Counted from the first letter of the stretch, positions 8,683 to 17,587 are shown. The stretch: 64,000 nt of DNA from Luteococcus sp038433135 (GCF_038433135.1 NZ_JBCDMV010000023.1:46813-110812); one strand, 5' to 3'. The notes: a model not told the origin generated them from the letters alone. Program-made: numbers and translations.

Positions 8683-11184
8683 TCAGCCGTTGGCGAGGTT
8701 GACCAGGACGTCCTCCAGGTCGTCGGGCTTGACCAGCACCTCGCGAGGCTTGGAACCCTCCGACGGGCCGACCACGCCACGGGTCTCCAGGATGTCCATC
8801 AGGCGTCCGGCCTTGGCGAAGCCGACCCGCAGCTTGCGCTGCAGCATCGAGGTGGAACCCAGTTGCAGCTCCACCACCAGACGGGCCGCATCCAGCACCA
8901 GTTCCAGGTCGTCGCCGATGTCCTCGGCCACCTTGTTGCTGGCGCCGGCGGCGGCAGTGACGTCCTCGCGGTACTGCGGCTTGAGCTGCTCGGTGACGTG
9001 GGCCACCACCTCGCGGATCTCCGCCTCGGTGACCCAGGAGCCCTGCACACGCACCGGCTTGCCGGCACCCATCGGCAGGAAGAGCCCATCGCCCTGGCCC
9101 ACCAGCTTCTCGGCACCCGGCTGGTCCAGGATCACCCGGGAGTCGGTCATGGAGCTGGTGGCGAAGGCCAACCGGCTGGGCACATTGGCCTTGATCAGGC
9201 CGGTGACGACGTCGGTGGACGGACGCTGGGTGGCCAGCACCAGGTGGATGCCGGCGGCACGGGCCAGCTGGGTGATCCGGACGATCGAGTCCTCCACGTC
9301 GCGGGGGGCCACCATCATCAGGTCGGCGAGCTCATCGACCACCACCAGGAGGTAGGGATATGGCGCGAGCACTCGTTCGCTGCCCTCGGGCACCTGCACC
9401 TGACCGGCGCGGACCGCCTTGTTGAAGTCGTCGACGTGCCGGAAACCGAAGGCCGCCAGATCGTCGTAGCGCATGTCCATCTCCTTCACCACCCACTGAA
9501 GGGCCTCCGCGGCCTTCTTCGGGCTGGTGATGATGGGAGTGACCAGGTGCGGGATGCCCTCGTAGTGGTTGAGCTCCACCCGCTTGGGGTCCACCAGCAG
9601 CATCCGCACCTCGTCGGGCGTGGCGCGCATCATGATGGAGGTGATCAGCGAGTTCACGAAGGAGGACTTGCCGGAGCCGGTGGCACCGGCCACCAGCAGG
9701 TGAGGCATCTTGGCCATGTTGGCGATCACGAAGCCGCCCTCGACGTCCTTGCCCAGACCCACCACCATCGGGTGATGGTCATTGCGAGCCTTGTTGGAGC
9801 GCAGCACGTCGCCGAGGCTGACCACCTCCTTGTCCAGGTTCGGGATCTCGATGCCGATCGCGGACTTGCCGGGGATCGGGCTGAGGATTCGCACGTCGGG
9901 CGAGGCCACCGCGTAGGCGATGTTCTTGCTCAGCGCCGTGACCTTCTCGACCTTGACGGCATTGCCGAGCTCCACCTCGTAGCGGGTGACCGTGGGGCCA
10001 CGGGTGTATCCGGTGACCTGGGCGTCGATCTCGAACTGGCTGAGCACCTCGGAGAGCCGGCTGACGATCTGGTCGGAAGCCTCGGAGCGGGCCTTGGGCA
10101 CACTGCCGGGCTTCAGGGTGCCGGAATCCGGCAGCATGTACTGCACGTCACCGGAGAGGGTGAGCTGTTCCACCCGCTGCGGGATCGGCGTGCGGTTCGG
10201 CGCCTCCAACGGCTGGTTGACCTCGATCTTGCCCGCCGCCACGGATTCGGCCTTCTCGGGCGGCAGCCCCGCAACCACCGGCTTGCCGGTGAGCTCCTTC
10301 GGTTCGAAGGCGTCCACGTCGAAGACCTCGTCGTCACCGGACGGGTCCGGAGCAAGGTCACCCTTGATCAGCGGGGTGTCGTAGGCCTCATCGGCGCCGT
10401 ACTCGATCTGCGGGCGCGGGCGGGCGGCGCGTCGCTCCGCGGCGAGTTCGCGGGCCTCCTGCACCCGATCCACCATCACGTGGATCGGCACGCCGATGAT
10501 CACCACGATGCCGAAGAACATCAGCAGCACCAGCAGCGGCACCGCGACCCAGACGGTCAGCAGATCGGCCAGCAGACTGGACGAGATGTAGCCCAGGATG
10601 CCGCCGGCCTCACGCATCAGTTCCGGCTCGCTGGGCCGCGGCAGGCCGTGGGCGATGTTCAACAGGCCGAGCAGCCCCAGCAGGAAGGCAGTCCACCCGA
10701 CCACCTGTCGACCGGTGGCGCCATTGCGCTCCGGGTGGCGCAGGGTGCGCCAGGCCATCGCGAAGCACAGCAGCGGCACGGCGAAGCTGAGCCCGCCGAA
10801 GATGCTGGCGACGGCCACATAGATTGCCCCGCCGACCGGGCCGGCCAGCAGGAACCAGAAGCGGGCGGCCACGATGATGCCGAAGGCGATCAGGGCCAGG
10901 CCCATCCCGTCGCGACGCAGGCCATCCTCGGGTTCGGGGGCCGGCGTGCCCAGGCTGCGCGCAGCATTGCCCACCAGGTGGGCCGTTCCCCGCCAGGACG
11001 CGGCGACGCCGCGCACCAGCGGATTCGGGCGCGGCTCGGGAACATTCCGGCTGGCCCGAGTGGAGCCGGAACGGTTGGTTGTCTTCTTGTTGCTTCCTGC
11101 CGACCGCGAACCTGACGACGCCCTGGCCGAACTCGACTGGGCGTTGCTGCGGGACCGCGGTGGGGAAGACGCGCGGGTCGCCAT
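8683..11184 (-). CDS. ftsK: DNA translocase FtsK/SpoIIIE
   Basis: An 833-residue septal DNA pump that clears chromosome arms at division. A basic Ser/Arg-rich N-terminus (residues 1-60) precedes a membrane domain with about four or five helices (residues 95-240), an acidic linker, and the RecA-like motor with Walker A VAGATGSGKSSF near 497-508 and Walker B LLVVVDELADLM. The last 65 residues form the winged-helix gamma domain that reads KOPS-type polarity sequences (TSMLQRKLRVGFAKAGRLMD). The linker is short compared with E. coli FtsK, which is usual in Actinobacteria. The gene stands alone; thiL lies upstream on the same strand after 75 bp. Confidence 0.95.
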   Translation of the reverse strand: MATRASSPPRSRSNAQSSSARASSGSRSAGSNKKTTNRSGSTRASRNVPEPRPNPLVRGVAASWRGTAHLVGNAARSLGTPAPEPEDGLRRDGMGLALIAFGIIVAARFWFLLAGPVGGAIYVAVASIFGGLSFAVPLLCFAMAWRTLRHPERNGATGRQVVGWTAFLLGLLGLLNIAHGLPRPSEPELMREAGGILGYISSSLLADLLTVWVAVPLLVLLMFFGIVVIIGVPIHVMVDRVQEARELAAERRAARPRPQIEYGADEAYDTPLIKGDLAPDPSGDDEVFDVDAFEPKELTGKPVVAGLPPEKAESVAAGKIEVNQPLEAPNRTPIPQRVEQLTLSGDVQYMLPDSGTLKPGSVPKARSEASDQIVSRLSEVLSQFEIDAQVTGYTRGPTVTRYEVELGNAVKVEKVTALSKNIAYAVASPDVRILSPIPGKSAIGIEIPNLDKEVVSLGDVLRSNKARNDHHPMVVGLGKDVEGGFVIANMAKMPHLLVAGATGSGKSSFVNSLITSIMMRATPDEVRMLLVDPKRVELNHYEGIPHLVTPIITSPKKAAEALQWVVKEMDMRYDDLAAFGFRHVDDFNKAVRAGQVQVPEGSERVLAPYPYLLVVVDELADLMMVAPRDVEDSIVRITQLARAAGIHLVLATQRPSTDVVTGLIKANVPSRLAFATSSMTDSRVILDQPGAEKLVGQGDGLFLPMGAGKPVRVQGSWVTEAEIREVVAHVTEQLKPQYREDVTAAAGASNKVAEDIGDDLELVLDAARLVVELQLGSTSMLQRKLRVGFAKAGRLMDILETRGVVGPSEGSKPREVLVKPDDLEDVLVNLANG

Positions 11185-11259
11185 GGTCCTCAGGTTAGTC
11201 CATCACCCGCGTCAGGCCGAAGCCTCCACGCCGCGGGGCTTGCTGCCTGAGCGCGGGCC

Positions 11260-12279
11260 TCAATGGTTGAAGTGGTCCCAGCCGGGCAGCCCTTCCCAAT
11301 GCTTGCCGTCCACCAGCACGCCGGGATCCTCCTCCGCCTCGGGCTCGCGGACCCGGCCGAGCACCTGCCAGCCGTCGGGCACCTGACCGAGCTCGAAGCA
11401 GGCGGCCAGGGCGTGGTCCTCTCCCCCGGTGAGCACGAAACCCAAGGGATCCTTGCCGGTGGCGGCGGCGACCGCCCGCACCGGCTCGTCGATCTCGAAG
11501 CGGGCGGTGTCCAGGTCGATCACCACACCGCTGGCGTCGGCGACGTGACCCAGATCGGCCAACAGCCCGTCGGAAACGTCCAGCATCGCGGTGGCACCGG
11601 CCAACGCCGCCTCCCGGCCCGCACCATAGGGCACCTCGGGCACCCGTTGGGAGTCGACCGCCGCCCGCGGCGAGCGGAAACCCCGGGCCAGCACGGCCAA
11701 CCCGGCGGCGGCCCAGCCCAACCGGCCGCGGACCGCCACCACCTGGCCGCTGCGGGCGCCGGAACGCAGCACCGGCCCCACTCCCGCGGTCTCGCCGGTC
11801 ACCGTGACGCAGATGGTGATGTCCCGCGCCGACGTGGTGTCACCCCCCACCAGGCAGATCCCCGCCCGATCGGCCTCGGTGCGGACACCCGTCGCGAACT
11901 CCCGCACCCACTGGATCGGGAGGTCGCCGGGCGCGCCCAGGGAGATCACCATCGAGACCGGGGTGGCGCCCATCGCCTCCAGATCCGCGACGTTGACCGC
12001 CACCGCCTTGCGGCCGATCTGCTCGGCGGAGCTCCAGTCGGTCTTGAAGTGGACGTCCTGCACCAGCAGATCGGTGCTGGTGACCGCCGAGCCGTTGATC
12101 AGGTAGACCGCGGCGTCGTCACCAGGGCCGACGGAGACGGCCGGCGAGAGCTGCAGCCCGCGGGTGATCTGCTCGATCACCCCGAACTCCCCGGCGCTCG
12201 CCAATGACTCAGCGCTGGCAAGGGATTCCGCGCTGTGGCCGGGGGCAGGGGTGGCCGATCGGCCGGTGGTAGCGTCCAT
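11260..12279 (-). CDS. thiL: Thiamine-monophosphate kinase
   Basis: A 339-residue AIRS/PurM-like ATP-dependent kinase that makes thiamine diphosphate, the last step of thiamine synthesis. It shows the family signatures VGPGDDAAVYLI (metal and ATP binding), TSTDLLVQDVHF, NVADLEAMGA, GGDTTSA and MLDVSDGLLADLGH. I start at the ATG 12279; a second in-frame start at 12315 would run into the control region of the divergent gene. It diverges from the stand-alone RAM-domain gene with 51 bp between them. No other thiamine gene is near. The thiL-AsnC/RAM-ddl order is common in Actinobacteria. Confidence 0.92.
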   Translation of the reverse strand: MDATTGRSATPAPGHSAESLASAESLASAGEFGVIEQITRGLQLSPAVSVGPGDDAAVYLINGSAVTSTDLLVQDVHFKTDWSSAEQIGRKAVAVNVADLEAMGATPVSMVISLGAPGDLPIQWVREFATGVRTEADRAGICLVGGDTTSARDITICVTVTGETAGVGPVLRSGARSGQVVAVRGRLGWAAAGLAVLARGFRSPRAAVDSQRVPEVPYGAGREAALAGATAMLDVSDGLLADLGHVADASGVVIDLDTARFEIDEPVRAVAAATGKDPLGFVLTGGEDHALAACFELGQVPDGWQVLGRVREPEAEEDPGVLVDGKHWEGLPGWDHFNH

Positions 12280-12330
12280 GCCCACCACGTTATCCAACCC
12301 CCTACAAGATCCCACTCGCGAGGAGTCGTC

Positions 12331-12564
12331 ATGGTCAAGGCCTATGTGCTGGTGCAGTCGAGCGTCGGCAAGATCCCCCAGGTGGCGGCCGCCCTGAAGG
12401 CCCTGCCCGCCACCGTCAGCTGCGACGAGGTGACCGGCCCCTATGACGTGGTGGTCCAGGTGCAGGTGGAGGCCATCGAGGAGCTCGGCCGGCTGGTCGC
12501 CGAGCGGGTGCAGACCATCGACGGGATCACCCGCACCGTGACCTGCCCCGTCGTCACCTACTGA
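12331..12564 (+). CDS. Stand-alone Lrp/AsnC ligand-binding (RAM) domain protein
   Basis: A 77-residue protein consisting only of the RAM/AsnC C-terminal effector fold: an initial strand MVKAYVLVQSSVGKIPQV, the conserved VTGPYDVVVQVQVE strand, and a final strand TRTVTCPVVTY. It lacks the DNA-binding domain, so it cannot bind DNA alone; such proteins form oligomers that bind amino acids and may modulate full-length Lrp proteins. The ATG at 12331 has an ideal GAGGAG-type site eight bases upstream. It is transcribed divergently from thiL and converges on ddl, as in many actinobacteria. The physiological ligand is unknown. Confidence 0.85.
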   Translation: MVKAYVLVQSSVGKIPQVAAALKALPATVSCDEVTGPYDVVVQVQVEAIEELGRLVAERVQTIDGITRTVTCPVVTY

Positions 12565-12580
12565 TCCGGCCAGGGCCGGG

Positions 12581-13693
12581 TCAGCGCAGGCCGGTGCGGC
12601 GTTCCAGCGCCAGCTGGATCAGGTCGTCGACCAGACTCGGGTAGTCCAGGCCGGAGGCGGCCCACATCACCGGGAACATCGACGTCGGGGTGAAGCCCGG
12701 CATCGTGTTGATCTCGTTCAGCACCACCTCGCCCTCCGGGGTGACGAAGGAGTCCACCCGGGCCAGGCCCTCGCAGCCGGCGGCTTCGAAGGCGTCGCGG
12801 GCCACCTGCTGCACCGCGGCCTTCACCTCGTCGGAGACATCCGCCGGAGAGGTCAGCTGCACCGACGCGCCGTCCAGGTACTTGGCGTCGAAGTCATAGA
12901 AATCGTGGCCACTGACCACGACGATCTCACCGGGCTCGGAGACCCGGGGCGCGGCGGTGCCGTGGCCCTGCAGCACGCCGCACTCGATCTCCCGGCCGAC
13001 GATGCCCTGCTCCACGATCACCTTGGGGTCATGCGTGCGGGCCTCCTCCACGGCTTCGCGCAGACCGGCCGGATCGGTGACCCGGCTGATCCCGAAGGAG
13101 GAACCGGCGCGGCAGGGCTTGACGAAGACCGGGAACTGCAGTTCCTGCACCCGGGCCAGCGCGGCGCCGGCGTCGGTGCGCCACTGCCGATCGGTGATCA
13201 CCCGGTAGGGTCCCACCGGCAGCCCAGCGGCCTCGAAGACCACCTTCATGTAGTGCTTGTCCATCATGACGGCGCTGGCCAGCACGCCGCAGCCGACGTA
13301 ACGCATGTCGGCCAGTTCGAACAGCCCCTGCAGGGTGCCGTCCTCGCCGAAGGGGCCGTGCACCAGCGGGAAGATCACGTCCACCTCGCCCAGTTCGGCG
13401 GGCAGCTGACCCGCCTCCAGGGTGCGCAGCGCGCGATCACCCACCTCCATCGGCACGATCACGCCGGCCGAGGACTGGCCGATCTCCGGCGTGTTGCCCG
13501 CCACCAGCCGCAGCGGTTCGGGGTCGTCGTCCACCAGCACCCACTGGCCCTGCCGGGTGATGCCGATCGGCACCACGTCGTAGCGCTCCCGATCGATGGC
13601 ACCCAGGACGCTCGCGGCGGTGGAGCAGCTCACGGGGTGTTCCTCGGAGCGGCCACCGAAGACAAGGGCGACCCGGATCTTGGGCTGGTTCAT
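12581..13693 (-). CDS. ddl: D-alanine-D-alanine ligase
   Basis: A 370-residue ATP-grasp ligase that joins two D-alanines for peptidoglycan precursor synthesis in the cytoplasm. Signatures are FGGRSEEHPVS at the N-terminus, the substrate loop FYDFDAKYLDG (the Tyr/Phe-Asp-Lys-Tyr pattern of true D-Ala-D-Ala enzymes, not lactate ligases), and the metal-binding C-terminal LNEINTMPGFTPTSMFP. The start is ATG 13693 with GAGGAA at a good distance; the ATG four codons upstream lacks one. It follows the PlsC-type gene after a 42-bp gap. Confidence 0.95.
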   Translation of the reverse strand: MNQPKIRVALVFGGRSEEHPVSCSTAASVLGAIDRERYDVVPIGITRQGQWVLVDDDPEPLRLVAGNTPEIGQSSAGVIVPMEVGDRALRTLEAGQLPAELGEVDVIFPLVHGPFGEDGTLQGLFELADMRYVGCGVLASAVMMDKHYMKVVFEAAGLPVGPYRVITDRQWRTDAGAALARVQELQFPVFVKPCRAGSSFGISRVTDPAGLREAVEEARTHDPKVIVEQGIVGREIECGVLQGHGTAAPRVSEPGEIVVVSGHDFYDFDAKYLDGASVQLTSPADVSDEVKAAVQQVARDAFEAAGCEGLARVDSFVTPEGEVVLNEINTMPGFTPTSMFPVMWAASGLDYPSLVDDLIQLALERRTGLR

Positions 13694-13735
13694 GCGATTC
13701 CTCACTGCAGGGTGCGACCCGCCAACGATAGTCCC

Positions 13736-14560
13736 TCAGGCCGGCGGGGCGTCATTGACCGGTTCGTCAGTCAGCGGCGCCTCGGCGATGGTCAACGGCC
13801 CCTTGGCCACCCGGGCCTTCTTGCGGACGTCGTAGCGGTCCGTGGGGACGGGCAGCTCGCGCAGTTCAGCCACCAGGGTGGTGATCGAGTCCAACATCCG
13901 CTCGGTGGCCACCCGGACCGCGGCGTGTCGATCGGGATGGTTGACCAGATCCGACAGGTCCAGGGGCTCGCCTACATTCATCCGCAGCGTCTTGCGGGGG
14001 AAGAACTTGGGCACGCCGACGGTCTTGCCGGGCATGATCTCCTGCGCCCCCCACTGCCCCACCGGGAGCACCGTGCAACCGGTGTCCAGCGCCAGTCGTG
14101 CGGCTCCGGTGCGTCCGGTCATCGGCCAGCCGTCCGGATCGGTGCCGACGGTGCCCTCGGGGTAGATCACCACCATCTCACCGGCGTTGATCGCGTCGCG
14201 GGCGGCCTGCAGCGAGTCGACGGCGCGGGCGCTGTTGCGCTCGACGGGAATCTGCCGGCACCCCTTGGCGAAGAACTTCACCACGGGCACCTTCCACAGC
14301 TCGGACTTGCCCAGGAAGCGCGGCCAGCGGCCGGACCAGATCAGGAAGTCACCCAGCGCGATCGGGTCGTAATTGCTGATGTGGTTGGCCACCACCAACA
14401 CCCCACCGGTCTGCGGGATGCGCTCCTGGTGGCGCCAGTCGTAGCGGGTGAAGGCCCGATCCACGCTGTGCACCGCGACGCCGAGGAAGCGGTAGACCGG
14501 CTCTCCCGACCCGAAGTTCACGCGCCGTCGATCCACACCTTCGGCCTGCTTGCCCGCCAT
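13736..14560 (-). CDS. 1-acylglycerol-3-phosphate acyltransferase (PlsC type)
   Basis: A 274-residue LPLAT-family acyltransferase that probably acylates lysophosphatidic acid in phospholipid synthesis. The catalytic H-x4-D motif is NHISNYD, and the substrate-binding EGT motif is in IYPEGTVG. A hydrophobic helix around VLVVANHISNYDPIALGDFL fits peripheral membrane attachment. The start is ATG 14560, seven codons inside an alternative GTG/ATG, chosen for its GAGAGGAG ribosome site. It sits between the HU gene region and ddl. In many actinobacteria gpsA lies between plsC and ddl; here only 42 bp separate them. Confidence 0.88.
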   Translation of the reverse strand: MAGKQAEGVDRRRVNFGSGEPVYRFLGVAVHSVDRAFTRYDWRHQERIPQTGGVLVVANHISNYDPIALGDFLIWSGRWPRFLGKSELWKVPVVKFFAKGCRQIPVERNSARAVDSLQAARDAINAGEMVVIYPEGTVGTDPDGWPMTGRTGAARLALDTGCTVLPVGQWGAQEIMPGKTVGVPKFFPRKTLRMNVGEPLDLSDLVNHPDRHAAVRVATERMLDSITTLVAELRELPVPTDRYDVRKKARVAKGPLTIAEAPLTDEPVNDAPPA

Positions 14561-14639
14561 GACTGCTCCTCTCACCACGCCGATCGGCGCGAGACAACGC
14601 TAGTCCATCCCGGGTCGCCGGTTGCGTAGGATCGACGGC

Positions 14640-14867
14640 ATGACCGACACCGATTCGCCCGGCCAGCTGTGGGCCACCGTCGTCGATGCCGACCCGGAGG
14701 CCGCCAGGCTGGTGGTGCTGCTGGATGACGGCACCCGACGCGAGCTGCCCCTCACCCTGCTGGGCGAACTGCGGGCCACCGTCGGGCAACGGCTGGTGCT
14801 GGCGGTTGCCGACGGTCAGGTCCGCAGCGCACGGATCGGCAGCCTGCGGCCGACCGTGCTGGGCTGA
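14640..14867 (+). CDS. Small conserved hypothetical protein
   Basis: A 75-residue protein that looks like a single small beta-rich domain: VDADPEAARLVVLLDDGTRRELP, then LGELRATVGQRLVLAVADGQ and RSARIGSL. The pattern resembles short OB-like or cold-shock-like barrel proteins but I do not recognise a family. The ATG at 14640 follows GTAGGATCGACGGC. It is divergent from the acyltransferase gene and converges on the HU gene. Codon use matches its neighbours, with strong third-position GC. No function is assigned. Confidence 0.6.
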   Translation: MTDTDSPGQLWATVVDADPEAARLVVLLDDGTRRELPLTLLGELRATVGQRLVLAVADGQVRSARIGSLRPTVLG

Positions 14868-14926
14868 GGTCACGCAAACACCGCCCCACCTGCGCCGGGC
14901 CGGGGTGACAGCCGGAAGAGAACCCC

Positions 14927-14969
14927 GGAAAAGAACAAAGGGCGCGACGCGTGCTGCGTCGACGCCCTT
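14927..14969 (-). terminator. Rho-independent terminator of the HU gene
   Basis: Read on the minus strand, a 12-bp stem with one bulged base (arms near 14939-14950 and 14956-14968, loop of 5) is followed by the U-rich run TTTGTTCTTTT. It lies 26 bp beyond the HU stop codon. Confidence 0.85.
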
Positions 14970-14994
14970 GCCCGGTGGTGATCGGTCGGAGGAA

Positions 14995-15288
14995 TCAGCG
15001 CTTCTTGGCGGCCGCCTCGACGCGGTTCTTCAGGTCGGTGCCGGGCCGGAAACGGGGCAGGTCCATCGCCTCGGCCTGCTTGCGTTCGCCGGTGCGCGGA
15101 TTGCGGACCATGCGGGCCTCGCGGTGCTGCACCTCGAAGACGCCGAAACCGGTGATCGACACCTTTCCCGTATTGGCCACCTCGGTGGAGATCGTGTCGA
15201 CGACGGCGTTCAACGCCCGCGTCGCGACGGCCTTGTTGCCCTCGAAATGGGCCTTGGCCAAGGAGTCAATCAGCTCTGCCTTGTTCAC
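14995..15288 (-). CDS. hup: HU-family nucleoid DNA-binding protein
   Basis: A 97-residue histone-like protein that bends and compacts DNA as a dimer. It has the family core ITGFGVFEVQHREARMVRNP and the beta-arm region, and lacks the long Lys/Ala-rich tail of mycobacterial HupB. The start is taken as the GTG at 15288: it gives the canonical N-terminus (M)NKAELIDSLA and is preceded by AAAGGCACATTC. Two upstream in-frame starts (15306, 15372) would add residues not seen in the family. It lies downstream of leuD but each has its own terminator. The same AAAGG-CACAT leader plus GTG start is found at parA. Confidence 0.92.
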   Translation of the reverse strand: MNKAELIDSLAKAHFEGNKAVATRALNAVVDTISTEVANTGKVSITGFGVFEVQHREARMVRNPRTGERKQAEAMDLPRFRPGTDLKNRVEAAAKKR

Positions 15289-15420
15289 GAATGTGCCTTT
15301 CGTCATCCCCCGGCCCCCCAGCCGGGTGGACGCAGGCCTGGATGCCTTGCGCACCACCAAAGCTAGGTTCACCCCCGTCCCCCACCAAGCAGAAACGGGT
15401 CATCCGCCCAGTTTGTTCAG

Positions 15421-15463
15421 CAAACGCAAAGCGTCCGCCTTTCCTGCAAGGAAAAGCGGACGC
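15421..15463 (-). terminator. Terminator of the leuCD operon
   Basis: On the minus strand, arms at 15450-15463 and 15431-15444 form a stem of 14 pairs with one mismatch around a 5-nt loop, followed by TTTGCGTTTG. It lies 14 bp past the leuD stop. Confidence 0.85.
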
Positions 15464-15476
15464 CTGGACCGTTCGA

Positions 15477-16082
15477 TCAGCCCGCGGTGCGCACCGGGAT
15501 GGTGGCCGGCTTGAACGGCAGCCGGGCGCCCTCGTAGGCGTCGATGTCCGCGGCATGCTGCAGGGTGGATCCGATGTCATCCAGCCCTTCTGCCAGCCGG
15601 TGGGCGGTGTGGTCGTCGATCTGGAAGTCGAAGCTCTGCTCTCCGACGGTGATGGCCCGCGCCGCCAGGTCCACGGTGAACTGCTCCTCGGGGCGCTGCT
15701 CCGCGGCCTCCCAGAGCTGCTCGACGACGGCCTGGTCGACCGTCGCGACCAGCAGCCCGGCCTTGCCCGAGTTGGAGCGGAAGATGTCTCCGAAGCGGGA
15801 GCCGATGACCACCTTGAAGCCATAGTTCTGCAGCGCCCAGACCGCGTGTTCCCGGGAACTTCCGGTGCCGAAATCCGGCCCGGCCACCAGGATCGACCCC
15901 TGCTTCCACGGCTCCTGGTTCAGCACGAATTCCGGGTCATTTCGCCAGGCACTGAAAAGGCCGTCCTCGAAACCGGTTCGAGTGATTCGCTTGAGGTAGA
16001 CCGCGGGGATGATCTGGTCGGTGTCCACATTGGAACGCCGCAGCGGAACCGCGATTCCGGTGTGGGTGGAGAACTTCTCCAT
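15477..16082 (-). CDS. leuD: 3-isopropylmalate dehydratase small subunit
   Basis: A 201-residue swivelling subunit of isopropylmalate isomerase in leucine synthesis. It begins with the typical EKFSTHTGIAVPLRRSNVDT and contains AGPDFGTGSSREHAVWAL, the substrate-recognition loop. It starts one base after the leuC stop codon, so the two subunits are translated together. The heterodimer with LeuC converts 2- to 3-isopropylmalate and, in organisms with CimA, probably also citramalate to erythro-beta-methylmalate on the isoleucine route; cimA is present at 27-29 kb. Confidence 0.95.
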   Translation of the reverse strand: MEKFSTHTGIAVPLRRSNVDTDQIIPAVYLKRITRTGFEDGLFSAWRNDPEFVLNQEPWKQGSILVAGPDFGTGSSREHAVWALQNYGFKVVIGSRFGDIFRSNSGKAGLLVATVDQAVVEQLWEAAEQRPEEQFTVDLAARAITVGEQSFDFQIDDHTAHRLAEGLDDIGSTLQHAADIDAYEGARLPFKPATIPVRTAG

Positions 16083-16083
16083 G

Positions 16084-17493
16084 TCAGTTGCTCACTTTCA
16101 GATCGGCGGGCGCACTCAGGTGCCCGGTGACGGCGGTGGCGGCGGCGACGGCGGGGCTCACCAGGTGGGTGCGGCCACCCTTGCCCTGCCGGCCCTCGAA
16201 GTTGCGGTTGGAAGTGGAGGCGCTGCGCTCCCCCGGCGCCAGCTGGTCCGGGTTCATCCCCAGGCACATCGAGCAGCCGGCCGCGCGCCATTCGGCACCG
16301 GCATCCAGGAAGACCTTGTCCAGCCCCTCCAGCTCGGCCTCCAGCCGCACCCGGGCGGAGCCGGGCACCACCAGCATCCGGACGTCGTTGGCCACCCGTC
16401 GGCCCTGCAGCACGCTGGCGGCCAGTCGCAGATCCTCGATCCGACCATTGGTGCAGGAGCCCAGGAAGACGGTGTCCACGGCCACCTCGCGCAGCGGGGT
16501 GCCGGCGGTCAGGTCCATGTAGGTGAGGGCTCGCTCGGCGGCGCGCTTCTCGTCGGGATCGGGGAAGTCGTCGGGGCTGGGCACGGTGGCGCCCAGCGGC
16601 ACGCCCTGGCCCGGGTTGGTCCCCCAGGTGACGAAGGGGGTCAGGGTGCTGGCGTCGATGCTGACCTCGGCATCGAAGGTGGCGTCGTCGTCGGTGCGCA
16701 GGGTCTTCCAGTACTCGACGGCGGCCTCCCACTGCTCCCCCTCGGGCGCATTGGGGCGGCCCTGGAGATAGTCGAAGGTGGTCTGGTCGGGCGCGACCAT
16801 GCCCGCCTTGGCACCCCATTCGATCGACATGTTGCAGATCGTCATCCGGCCCTCCATCGACATCTGCTCGATGGTGCTACCGCGGTACTCGACGACGTAG
16901 CCCTGCCCGCCGCCGGTGCCGACCTTGGCGATCAACGCCAGCACGACGTCCTTGGCGGTGACGCCCTCGGGCAGGTCACCGTCGATGGTGACGGCCATGG
17001 TCTTCGGCGTGGCCTGCGGCAGGGTCTGGGTGGCCAGCACATGCTCCACCTCGCTGGTGCCGATGCCGAAGGCCAGGGCCCCGAAGGCGCCGTGGGTGGC
17101 GGTGTGCGAGTCACCACAGACGATGGTCATGCCGGGCTGGGTGAGGCCCAGCTGCGGGCCGATGATGTGCACGACGCCCTGGTCCTTGCTGCCCAGCGAG
17201 TGGATCGGCACCCCGAATTCGGCGGCATTCTTGCGCAGCGTGTCCACCTGCAGCTTGCTGATCGGATCGGCGATCGGCTTGTCGATGTCCAGCGTCGGCG
17301 TGTTGTGGTCCTCGGTGGCGAGCGTGAGGTCGGGCCGCCGCACCGGACGCCCGGCCAGTCGCAGTCCGTCGAAGGCCTGCGGGCTGGTCACCTCGTGCAC
17401 GAGGTGCAGGTCGATGTAGAGCAGGTCCGGCTCGCCCTGCTGGCTGCGCACCACGTGCGCGTCCCAGACCTTCTGGCTCAGTGTCTTGCCCAT
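16084..17493 (-). CDS. leuC: 3-isopropylmalate dehydratase large subunit
   Basis: A 469-residue aconitase-fold subunit holding the catalytic 4Fe-4S cluster. Cluster cysteines are seen in FLGSCTNGR and in CSMCLGMN. The substrate and cluster loop GDSHTATHGAFGALAFGIGT is intact. The start is ATG 17493 with AAGAGGAAAC directly upstream; a start ten codons earlier would remove this site. leuC and leuD form an operon divergent from ndgR, the arrangement under LtbR/NdgR control in other Actinobacteria. Its upstream region carries the GAGAC-type palindrome also found at cimA and ilvE/leuB. Confidence 0.95.
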   Translation of the reverse strand: MGKTLSQKVWDAHVVRSQQGEPDLLYIDLHLVHEVTSPQAFDGLRLAGRPVRRPDLTLATEDHNTPTLDIDKPIADPISKLQVDTLRKNAAEFGVPIHSLGSKDQGVVHIIGPQLGLTQPGMTIVCGDSHTATHGAFGALAFGIGTSEVEHVLATQTLPQATPKTMAVTIDGDLPEGVTAKDVVLALIAKVGTGGGQGYVVEYRGSTIEQMSMEGRMTICNMSIEWGAKAGMVAPDQTTFDYLQGRPNAPEGEQWEAAVEYWKTLRTDDDATFDAEVSIDASTLTPFVTWGTNPGQGVPLGATVPSPDDFPDPDEKRAAERALTYMDLTAGTPLREVAVDTVFLGSCTNGRIEDLRLAASVLQGRRVANDVRMLVVPGSARVRLEAELEGLDKVFLDAGAEWRAAGCSMCLGMNPDQLAPGERSASTSNRNFEGRQGKGGRTHLVSPAVAAATAVTGHLSAPADLKVSN

Positions 17494-17534
17494 GTTTCCT
17501 CTTCTTCGCCGTTGATTGCGCACCCGATGAGTGA

Positions 17535-17563
17535 TTGACCCCAGTATGACACTGGCATATCGG
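17535..17563 (+). promoter_or_regulatory. Candidate promoter of ndgR
   Basis: TTGACC, a 17-bp spacer and TATCGG lie 25 bp before the ndgR ATG. The -10 match is only moderate. On the opposite strand CATACT (near 17545-17550) is a candidate -10 for leuC. CCAGT-ATGAC-ACTGG (17541-17555) is a further dyad within the spacer. Confidence 0.4.
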
Positions 17564-17568
17564 ATTAC

Positions 17569-17582
17569 GAGACGCTATTCTC
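17569..17582. promoter_or_regulatory. GAGAC-N4-TTCTC motif in the leuC/ndgR control region
   Basis: GAGAC-GCTA-TTCTC is a near-palindrome with one mismatch against GAGAC-N4-GTCTC. It lies six bases before the ndgR start codon and upstream of leuC, so it could serve both divergent genes. Perfect versions occur before cimA (29118) and between ilvE and leuB (30278). Confidence 0.6.
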
Positions 17583-17587
17583 AGATT

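Noticed and set aside
8863..11115. A 750-codon plus-strand open frame opposite ftsK
   Set aside because: His/Gln/Gly-rich antisense shadow of ftsK with no ribosome site.
15289..15372. A longer HU protein from upstream GTG or ATG codons
   Set aside because: The added residues are not found in HU proteins, and the GTG at 15288 has a good ribosome site and the canonical N-terminus.
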